Of a DNA stretch of 64,000 nucleotides, positions 39,201 to 51,200 are shown in pieces. The first letter of the stretch is position 1; every line of letters starts with the position of its first letter. This DNA is from Tubiluchus corallicola (lineage: Eukaryota; Priapulida; Priapulimorpha; Priapulimorphida; Tubiluchidae): NCBI GenBank assembly GCA_030141605.1, contig JAQGDQ010000517.1:93088-157087 (forward strand), read 5' to 3'. The translations under genes were made by a program, and so were the position numbers. Under the pieces are notes generated by a model. That model was not told the origin of the DNA and searched no databases. It was given only the letters and a program-made list of their open reading frames with translations.

Positions 39201-42200
39201 AAGCAATGGATTTCCCAGTTTTGCCAAGACATATCCCTGGGCAGTGTTTAGTGTAATGGATATTAAAGTTCACTCCCTTTCTGGTAGATATTTCTTTCAA
39301 GACAGCTACCCTTCTTACACTAATGAACTTTCTCAGGACAGTGTATTTGGAAAAAATAATATGCTACATGCAATTTGTTGCAAAATATGACAGCCATTTT
39401 TTTTATCAATTGGTTGATTTCTTCCAAAAAATTCAGTCTAAAACTGAATTCTTTCATCTTACTGATGCTAACATTTGAAGAAAAATCTTTGAAGTTTGAC
39501 ATCTATCAATACAAGCTGTACACAAAGTTCAATGTCCGCTTATGAAGTGTTAAAACCCAAGATCTTCTAGCTGAAACAGCTTCTAACTACAATAATTCCA
39601 ACAAATGCGAAATTCAGAAAATTGCTTGAACAGGTCAGTGAACCAAACAAAATTATTACACATGTATGTTCGTCAATATCTTCATTACCACCTGCATTGT
39701 ACAAAATATTATTTCTGCAAAATTTGGCAAGTTGCACTGCTACTTAAATTAAAAGATGCGACAAACTTCTCTGACGACACGACTCGCAACGGGTCTATTA
39801 TTTTTTGAAAACCCCACAGAGTTCCGTTTTATTTCTCTGAGTCTCGTACGCTTGAATGAAGAACTTTGTTATTTGGCAATTATAGACTCACATCTGCACA
39901 GGTATTTGGCAATTATAGACTCTCATCTGCACAGCAACACATGCTAACTGCAATTCTTTTTCAGTTATTTGCAATGAACAAAGGCTACAAGGGTTTATTC
40001 AGGATAGTCAAATGTAGGTTCTTTTGACAATTTATACAGCTGAGAAAAAAGCAAAAGGTTAATGGACTTACCCTTCCCATAAGAACTTTATTAACAGCAC
40101 ACTGAGTGTTCTTTCTCAAGTCTAATCCACTGACTTTTGGTTGTTTCATCAAATCTAAAAACCAAATGGAAGGATTAAGCCTCAATCACACTACCAATAT
40201 TCCACGCTGCACTAAAGATAATTATCTCTTAGCTTATAAGCATAATAAGAACAACTGCATAGCAGACAGTTTCACATAGAATATACTGTGTTGCTTTGTA
40301 TTGCATTGTCAACATTATATTACACATACAGCTGTATATGTAAATATATAATTTTAGCAAACATCACATTCTGCAGACCTACCATTGAAATGCATAAACA
40401 TGCAAAAAGTATGTACTTTTGCAATATTTATGTTTACAGAAGGATTAACATTTCAATTTGTGTGAACTCTGTAATGGAAAACAAAAACTATTAACTAACT
40501 ATCAAAATCTGGCAATTTTGTCCACTCATTCAACTTTCCATTGCAGTAATAAAATTTCATTGTAAGTTAGAGCAAGCCCTCAATTTATCTTGATACCTGT
40601 CGAATAATTAAAATTAATGGTAATCTAGTAAATCCAGCCTGATGATCACCAAAGCTTGGTAGCATCATGAAATTACAATTAATCTTAATTTTGTGATTCT
40701 TTAAGTTCAGTTTCGGCTAACATCAGAAGTAATGAGAAATTGCAATGTTATCAGCTCAAAAACAACATTTGACCGCAAAGCCATTCACTATGAATGGTTG
40801 AAAACAATGTTCGGTCAACAACAATGCACTGAGCAGTGAACTAAACAGTGAATTAGTTAAGATAGGTACTCATAAAACTTGGGTTATTTTTTACTTTTTT
40901 ATGAAGAATGATGTTTTTTTTATTTAAGAACAGCTATTATGCCAAACATGGATTTAATTCTTTTACATATACTTTGCACATCATGAATAATTCATAATAC
41001 AACATAATACTTCAAGCTCGATTAAAACATTTTTCTTGAAAAACTGTCAGGCTTATTAGTTCCATTTCTTCCAAAAAGTGTTTATAACACGTACTTAAAC
41101 ACATCTCTTATTCACTCATAATTGTTGTAAGTTAATTAAATCTGTTATACTTATTTAATGTACCAGTTATCAAGCAAGAAGACTGAGTTTTAATTACATC
41201 GTGAATTACATAAGCTAATCTTGTTTTTATGATAACAGGATATAAAAAATTCGTCAAGAGTTGTAAAATGACAAACCGGCGCTTTCCAGTCTAGCACAAA
41301 ACACGCCAATTGTAATCAATTAAAGCAGCCATAGCATTTAAGCAATTCACGCATTCAAAATTTGTTGCAAATTATATAGTTTGAGTTACTACTTTTTTAA
41401 AGTTACTACAACTCTACAATCTAGGAAAAAAACAATGCAATAGTTCTAATTTAGACAAACAGAAGAAGCATTAATCAGAAAAGCTTGCTTTAAGACATAA
41501 AATTATTTTAAGTCAGTGTTATAAGTGGGATACCACATGGTTCAGTGAAACAAATGCACACCAATTACTGCATTTTTGACACAAAAAAGCAGACGTATGC
41601 CATTATACCTTTTTATAACACAAAGCAAGTGAACGTAGTTTCAGTATAAATCTGTTTTTGTAAAATAAAGCTGTGCATTCATCATACATGCCTGCAAATT
41701 ATTATTCGCAACTTATATGTTACAACTTTTACATGAGTTATTATCCTATAATAAAAACATATATGTTGATGTTATAGTTTGTGAAAAAATTAAAATGAAG
41801 TTAATCAATATAACTGTGATCAAATGCTAGACAATAATTATTTTCATTAATGTATGCAAGGCATTCAAAAATAAGCAAGTGCAAACAAACCCAGTTTAGC
41901 CTCACAAAATTACTACTATATGTGCAAAAATTGTATGAGACTATATTACGATGCTAGCAAACAGTTCCAATTGTTTCTATTGTTTTGTATATAAACACAT
42001 CAAAGGAGTGTGTCACCCATTAAAAGACTGTTGTCACCTGTCACCTCCCAAAGAGGAACTACTATTGTGTGATACGCCCAACTAGAAAGTCATTAAATCA
42101 TTATTAGTACAAGCACAAGCAAAGCCGTCTCATAAAGCTTTTGAGACGCAGCAGTCATTCACCGAGCTTACAGTGTCGTCTATGACATGCAATTTGTTCA

Positions 42201-45200
42201 TTTAGAAAACTCGCCGGCTAATTTACGAGCAGGGTAACAGATTAAACACCTTGGCGAGAAGAAAACGCAGTCAAAAGATGCATCGTAATGGTTCAACTTT
42301 ATGACGAATGTCATTAAAATGTCCTGACTTTATGACAAATGTCACGAGAATCCAGACCGTACATCATATTTCCCATTTTGATTAGGATAATAAAAGATTT
42401 CATTGCCAAACGAAGGAGATAATAAGAAATGTACATAAAACACGCACTCCATTATTTTCTTAATCATAATAACATCCGATAGATAGAAACTTGATTTGAA
42501 ACAAACAATCATTTTCCGTGCCTGCAGGACATGATCAGGCATACATGTAATAACATGAGCAACTTTGCCTGAAGAGACATAAGAGATCCTAATATAATTT
42601 ATTAATGCGACTGCAATTCCTACTGGTAAATGGATATCATATCTAAGGTTTCGCTGTCGGCATCAGAGCTATCCACTTATTAAAATGTTATTAAATATTA
42701 AGGGCAGTGGAAATAAACAGCATTATAGAGAAAAATTTGAGCAGAAAAGCTGAAGTTCTAAACTGAATAATAAGCACTATACATAGTCAACAATCTGTTT
42801 TACAATAGCAAAAAATGACTTAAAAATTGAAAATTCGTAAAATGTTTGAAAAAAACAAATGCAGAGCAACTTAGCTAAGTAATTCTGACATTGTTTTTCC
42901 TAAGCACTTTTAACCACCTTTTACCTAGTAAACTTTCTTACCTTATGTAAGTACATGTATTAACCAAAAGATTACAGAGTAACTGTGAAAGCCATTAAAG
43001 TTGTGTCGTTTACACCATTAACATACACATTATCAAGATAATCGACTTTGTATACACTTCAGCACTCTACAAGGTGCAATCCAGCACTAAAGGGACAGGG
43101 TTTATTCAATTGTCTGCAATTGAGGCACCTATCTGACTATCAAGGATAATCTCCAAAATTAGACACTAGAATGTCTAGTGTTTAGGTGGCAAAATGTATC
43201 TCAGCAACACCCATCCATTCACTACTCGCTCAGATTTGCTTAAGTTTGATCTCTAAGCACACAGAGGAACCACTAGAATATCCATCTGACCTCATTCCCA
43301 AATTATTCACTGGTTCCCAGCTACACGTAGAAAATGCAAAAAGATTCTAGATTCTAAGAAAATGCACTAAGTAAGTGTACACATGATTACACTCAGTTAT
43401 AGCAGACATACCTTCACGGGCAGCTACAATGTCAGCAACAGAAACATTGACATCCGGCGAAAGCCCAAGTCTCACTGGTTGATAAACAGACGCCATTTTG
43501 TCCTCCCGGCCCTGTAACACAGCAACAGCATTTTTCACGTTTTTCGACACACAAGGCACGTTTATCAATTGCATCTCCAAAAATGATCAAACAAAATACA
43601 TCAAGAACCAAAGGAGATGGAAATTTTATAATGCTCAACCTGCATGTTCTCAGGACTTTACAATTTTGTCCTCACTCCTAACCATCAGTGTATTCTAGTA
43701 CAGTCTCAACTGACTAGGGAGCACATAAGCCTGGCTGCTGCATACAGAGCTTTGGCACATTAACGAAAATTTTCGTTGCCATCACAGACTCCTTTTTCCT
43801 CACATTTGAAGTTCGATAGAGGTAATACTAATTAACATACTTAGATCCTTGTTAGATCCTTGAGCTGTAACCAGAAAATGGTAAATTCATGTCTCGTTTC
43901 AGCTGTCCTGATTCTACCTTGCTTAGAGCCCAAACTTGAGACTCGAACCCTAAAAATCTAGCTTTGAGCCAACTTGAGACTCGAACATGCAACTCTTGAA
44001 TCAGGCATCAAGAATCTAATCAAGTGAAGATAACAAGCATGGAAGTAACATGGTACTTCTAATATGCCAACATAGCAAGGAATTATCATAAAATAGAAAA
44101 AAAAAAAAAAAGATTAAACAGCTTATACATGAGATTAACCACTTCATTCCTTACTATCATCTTATTCATAAGAAACCAAGGCAATGACCATCAATCAAAC
44201 TATTCTTCTTTAATTTCCCATTTATTATTCTATCACATTTCTTTAACCAGCCTCTCTCTTTCGCATGCTACTCACTCAGTCATGCAAAAATGTATGTTAT
44301 TATTCACTGCAAAATCCTGATCATCTCATACACCTTAAAGTATTCAATAACCCAGCAATAATAACCTTCCTCAGTAAGGCATGTCTCCGTCTGTGGAATA
44401 GGCCTATACTATGGATATAAAAACATTTTAGTCATCAAAATGTAAACTGATGTGCAATTAAATGTAAGGGAATTTCTGAAGGAAGGAACAATTGTACACA
44501 ATACTGTTTTATTTAACAAAAGCTTTATTGTTGATCCGCATAGCAAAATCTCACCTTTACTTTAGACTACTCCGCGCAATCCCTAAAAGAATTTGCTAAA
44601 TGCTATGGGATAGCTAGGTCTCTCAAATGTGCTTAGGCAGTCCACACTTTTTTACCCCAGCGCAGAATGTGAAACAATGATCTACAATACTGGCTAACCA
44701 AACTGATTCTTTTCGGCTTTTTGAACAGATTACTCAGACACTCGGTTTCTGTTTTTGCTTTAGTTTTCTACTACTTTTAAATCCTCTTTTGTTTACAGCA
44801 AATTAATTGCTCATTTGTTCATCTTTATCTTTCCTGATTTATATTTGCTGCGACCCAAGAGAAACAGCTGACTGATAAAGAGAATCCCATACAGTATTTT
44901 GGGGACACAATTTTGTGACAATGAATGGAACATTTATAACTATTTTCTTTTAATTCAGTAATGATTTTGGTAAATGGCAACACTAAAGTTGTACACACAG
45001 TATTAGTAGTAGCCTTATTCATGTGTAACGTGATGATCTCTATTGACTAGAAATGGTAAGCATTATAAACTGGTATCCCTTTACCTCCCTAGAGTACTAA
45101 AGCACTCAGCTGTTGAAATTTCATCATACTAGCAACATCCTCTAACCATAGCTGTATATTAATTTTATCTCATTGATGGTATACAACTCCATGCCCTTGC

Positions 45201-48200
45201 TTCTTTACAAAATCCAATATTCCCCTAGTCCCAAGGGCATACTTTTCTGAAAACAGCTTCAAAGAAGTGAAAATTCAAAACATAAATGGGCTTTGTGGAG
45301 AGCTCATTTCAAAAGTGTTACCATGGAAATAACACATTCACAGACAAATAAGACTCATCGCAAAGATTTATGCAGGTAATATACAGTTACAATGAACCCG
45401 CGCAGTAAATTCATTTTTCCACCTACGGAAATTAATTTTTGACAGGCTGTCACATAAATATGAATGAACAAGTATTGGATTATAAAGCTTCTTAACTACA
45501 GTGTTGGGGGAAATTTCACACTGCAGTGAATCTGATGTTTTACTCAGAAGAATAAAAGCCATTTGACAATCAGTTAGTCCTAATTGTGAAGTGTGACCAC
45601 TTCCAATTAAAGATTATTAACAGCTTGCTACTTGGAATAAAAACTTATTTTCAAATGTCTATTACAATGTCACCACTACATGTGTATAGTGGTAGATAGC
45701 AACAATTTTGAAATGTAGCTATATTTTGTGGAATACTTGATGATAAGGTAAAAGAGGAACATTTTCTTCCTACATGCAAACAGCTATCATATCCCTAATA
45801 ATAAACTTAACGGCTGTTCACCTTTCGTCTAAGAATCACACAGATTAAGCTGCCATAAATACCTTCATTCTCTCAGACCAATTAAATGACTGTATGGTGA
45901 CGTCAAGACGCTTCAACAACATCTGCCTACGTATTTTGTATTCGGATGCCAGATCATCAGCAATTTGTTGAATACTTTCCCATTGGGTGTCACTGAGCAT
46001 GCCCTTCAACAATGGCTTCCCTAAGGAATCAGGTGGCAATTTCGACAGCAGTTCCTTTACCTAGAAAAACAATACTGATTAATTCAGCAAATATTATTGC
46101 ATAATTTCTCTTAAAACAGTATACTTATTGCTAAACTTTGTAAAATGAGGAACTAAGTGTATATCTTATTACAATACTTTATAACTTTATATATTCTTAT
46201 ACAGCATAATATTTATAGTTGTAATTTGTATTCAAAACAAAATTGATAATAGTGTAAACTGCCAGTTCACACTGAAAGCGTTTATGCAAGGAGTTTCCTC
46301 AGCCAGGCAATAGTCTGACCAATTCTCTCCATTGAAAAAAAATTAACTCAATTTACGCACGGGATCTTCTAAGATTGATTAATGTACTTGTGCAAACAAT
46401 GACTGTTTGCCAGCACTATTAGGCCGATGATATATCACTATAAACATATTTTTAATCAAAATCACATAAGAGACAAAAGTAGCTCATGTGCTTCCATTTT
46501 GTTAAGTTTGTTCTGCTATAGATAAAGTAAATTAGAATAGTGAAGATGGTGGCAATTGCTTTTTTAGATTTTAGAACTCAGAAAGCTCATCTGACTATCA
46601 CTCACTTGCAAAAACGAAAGCAGGTGCAACTTCAATCTTTCTTTGAAAAATCAAAGAAATACTTTGGCACTTCAGTTTTGGGTAAGGCATTATGACTGCA
46701 GTGAGACAGACAAGCTGAGCACATTATTCTCTTAAGTTAACAATATAACGCTGTTAGCAAAAACATTTCCTGACTAAATACAGGCATTAGAAGTGTCCAT
46801 ACTTATAAGTACTAGAATAATTAAATAATTCTAAGAATTGTTTAGACACTACTCAATTACCCAAACTTAGCTACTCGTAAGTAAGGTGGGAAGCTTTGCC
46901 GTGAGACTGTCTTAATTTGAAAATAACTATAATGCACAAGGTTAAAAGAAAACAATCTAAGAAAGCTCAAACTATGGAAGCTCAAAACATTTATGATCTA
47001 AAAAGATCATGACTAAAGACCCTAATATATGCAAGTAAAAAACCTTATTATCATATGCAAATAATAATGGTAAACTTCTCGTCAATGTGTGTCCAACTAC
47101 ATGACCAAGAGCACACACTGAGATCACGTAATGACAATTAATAACGGCGAGCATTAATGTCCATCTCCTAGCGTGTTGCTAATTATACCTGAGAGGATTA
47201 ATATTACAGTATACATTATCTTCAATCCCATTAGAAGCCAGGCCATTTATGATACGATGACATGGTAAATGAGATATGCTTGGGTAGGCAGATACCTGTG
47301 AAATTCAAGCAGGGTATTATGAAATGGAGATAGTGTACATATCAATGACGCATTTGAGTTAATAGACGAGAACAATGGGAACAAAATCAATACATATTGG
47401 TAAACTCAGCAAACTCATAAGCCAAAGCTATAAGAAAGCCTACAAATGTTTTTTTCTAAATAACACAACACCATGGAATGTTGGGACGGTTAATCGAGGG
47501 TTTAGTCTTGCAATTAGCAAAATCTCTAAATGCAGGTATTACAGTTGACTAAACGACATGCTCATTCAACATGCTTGGAGCATATTGTAGCAACCTAAAC
47601 AAGCACTGACCATCAGAAGTGGCATATCTGTACCTACACCAACATTTTTTGTAACTAGTCCAGGATTTTGATTCGAAACATTTTCGATGCAGAAAAATAA
47701 AAATAAACTTAATAAGCCAATAAGCCCTAAGGATATAAATTACACTTGACTAAATGACATGCTCATTCAGCATGCTTGAAGCACATTGTTGTAACTTAAA
47801 ACTGGCACTGACCATCAGATGTGGCATTTCTTTGCATGGGAACAAGACCAGCATTTTCTGTGACTAAATGAAGAGTTTTAACTCGAAAAATGTGTGACGC
47901 AAAAAAATAAAAATAAACCCAATAAGCCATAAGGATGTAAATTCGGAAAAACAGTAATGCTGTATTTAATGCACACATAATTGTCTCTATCATTATGGAC
48001 AATATGCAGTACCCATCATTAGGTCCTGATGCTAAAATACATGTATTATTATCCAAGTCTCTCATGTGGTGTTTCTTAATGTCACCAAATAAGTGTTATA
48101 ATGATTTATGAGCAAAAGAGAAAAATAAAAGTTTAAATATCCCATTAATGCTGAATATGTCACACAAAGAAAAGCCATCAAAAGACAAAGGAAACTAATA

Positions 48201-51200
48201 CAGCTGCTCCACAGAGGAGAAAAGGTACGAAAACTACTGAAATACTGAAATTAGTAGTGCAAGATGTGGCATCATTTTCTTTTTAATAAACCCTAGAAAT
48301 AAGCAGCACACTAACAGAGAAAAAATAGTCACAAAGTCATATTTGTTTGAAAATTCAAGAAAATAAATAACCATAGACGTATTCTCTCAAAGTTTTATTC
48401 CCAGTATATCCTGATACAAACAATGAACTTTTTTTCAAAATCTAAATGAGGTCGAAAAAAATGGAGTACTTAAAACGTAATTTAAAATCTAACAAGCTTT
48501 ATTAACTTTAATAGCAATGAACAAGAAAGCTGCTACAATAGGAATGGAATACAAAATCATGTACTGGCAAGTAGTGAGGTAGAGACATCTACAGGACATC
48601 AAAAGAATGAGACAAATCATGCAGGCAAACTGTTTTTCTAATTTGCCACTGTTTTTCTATTTGATTCCAAAAAGTAACTCAAGCCTAGAATTCTACATGT
48701 TTCATAAGGCAGGCTTCTTTTTATATTTAATGAAACAAGATTAGTTGCTAAACTCCATACAGTACTCTCCAAGTGAAATTTTTAATGAATTAAGGGAAAT
48801 GAATTTACTCATTACACCAGCAACAAATCACTACAAGTTGCTTGCCACAGAATTTTTCTAGAAAAATATACAAAATGCAGCAGGAGTTTTAGTAGCCCAT
48901 AACACGAGCTGAATAGAATCATGCTGTTAAGAGAATTTAATCCTTAAAAATCAGTTACACACTATGGATGAAAATAGATAAAACAAGATGTGAAAAATTG
49001 CTGAAAACCTAAAAATAAGCTAAATAAATGTGACTAATTCTTAATCTTATAACCATACCTTATTAAAAAGTCGTAGGTTTAGATGCCTAGCTACTTAAAC
49101 AATTATCAAAAGCATCCAGCTCACCTTTGGCTCAACTTTGCTGAACAGTTGGAATGGTGTGATGTTAGCAGGAGGTTTGGCAAATCCAAGTGCTACTAGC
49201 ATAACCTTCAAATCCTTTGCAGGCTCACTTTCATTCTGTCATAAAACAATAAAAGTAATCTAGAAACAAACGATTCTGTCATAAATTGTCCAAAATTTGT
49301 AAAATATTAGACCTAAACAGTACGAAATTAGTTGTTGTTCAATCATGAAAAGAAATGTGAAAGATTCAGTTCCTTTGCCGTTGCATAACTAAAGCAGTGA
49401 GATTACTATTTATAATGTTGTCCCCGACCAAACAAATATCTGTGGTTAATTAAGTTAAGCAAATTAACAGTAATTACATAATTTATTAATTTAGATAAGA
49501 AACTAATTAGTCAATGAGCTATCTTATTTTACTTAGTTTGCACCAGGAAATTTCGCTTCCCCTGCAAAATGTTTTTCATTTCTGGCACCTACACAGTGGC
49601 TATGCTAGTCATTACACCCTCTAAAACTAAGTAATCTTCAAAAAAGTCATTGAACAAAGTAAACCACACACTGTGAAATGCAAACGAGAAGTAGCTACTA
49701 CTGCCACCTACTGACAAATAAGGTAAAATAAATGTCAAATAATGTCAAGAAATATAAGGCCATTGAAGAAATCTTGAATAAAATATAAATTTTCCATTTT
49801 TTTCATGAGACCACACGTTAAGCCTTATTTTGAATTATTTCGACGATAAGATTTAGTTTATTGAATTTTTGGCATATCGTGTAACAAGCTAATTCTCAAT
49901 ACCAGGTAACTAAAGATTCAACTTACATGTTATGAACAGTCTAACTAAAATTGGAGGAGCTTTGCAAATTCAGCAAGGTTTTTTTAAGTTTACTACATAA
50001 CTTATTAATATTCAGGAGAGTTAACACTTCTAAAAACAAGACAGCTTTTAACATGAGGTATTTTGTTCCCATCCTTACAAGAAGCTTAAAAGGCAATCAT
50101 TAGGTAATGACAGTACTATACCACTTTAACGACGAGGTTGCTCTCAGATGGATTCTGTTGTTCAATCATCTTGGCAGCCATCAATTCAGAACAGAGAAAG
50201 TCAAGTAACATCCATCGTTTTTCAATGGTAGATAGACGATCAGCAACTGGTCCTTCTGTTAGTATTTTCCTTGGGCAATCTGCAAAAAATTTAATTCATG
50301 TACAGCTCTGCATACGTTATAGAAAAGCAAGACATCTATGTCATATAGTCATGACTAAATGACTAACATGGAGCTTTTAACCAACTCCGCTGCAAAATAG
50401 AAAGCTTTTAATTATGTAATTATTTCAAAACCTACAAACTGTGGAAGAGAGAGCTGGCAAAGAACACCAATAAAATGAGCACGAGCAAAGACAAATATCA
50501 AACAAGTTTATGTCTAATTATTAAGAGTTTGACTGAGGAGACTGGGCGGAAAAATGTAATAAACACGGATCCAATGAATTCCATTAAACTATCCAGTCTA
50601 TAATGGAATGATTATTTACTGTTAAGATTTCCTACAGAAATAAACATATGTAAAATCAAGATGTATTTACAAAAAAAAGAAAAAAGAAAAAAAGCAGGTA
50701 GATGTTAATGGCAGACAGACAAATAAAAAAGCTCTAAGCCCAATAAACAGAACTTAAATAAAAGTATCCAGGCAGCCGATTTCACAAAAAATATTATAAT
50801 AATAAAAGCTTCAAAAATTGAAGCAAACCTTCATCAGAAAACGGAAAATGGTGTTGTATCAGAAACGTTAGGCAATGTTGCTGTAAGGATGAGAAATCAT
50901 ATGTACTCTCGTAAATGAGCTAAATAGCTGGATGGCTATGTAGGATCAGCGCATGCCGCCAAATTTGCACTTTTATATCCCTCACTGAGGAGCCAGTAAA
51001 TAAAAAATCTACATAATCTTATCAAAGCAAACTGCACGAAATTTCATCTTTACTAGCCAGCTGCTGTTTATGGATAAATCAGAATATTGAAATAAAAAAA
51101 ATTTCTTACCTAGTTCTCGAAGGAAACCACTCAGCTCCAACATAAGAGAACTAACATCATCTTCAGCTGAAAGTAATAGATGGCGTGAGCAAAATGTAGA

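Larger units (their letters stand above)
36961..40071. other. FAM98 intron 8, distal part, with repeats
   Basis: Holds the direct repeat pair 37805-37980 / 39077-39239 and a 33-bp tandem duplication at 39870-39935. Otherwise no gene seen. Confidence 0.5.
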
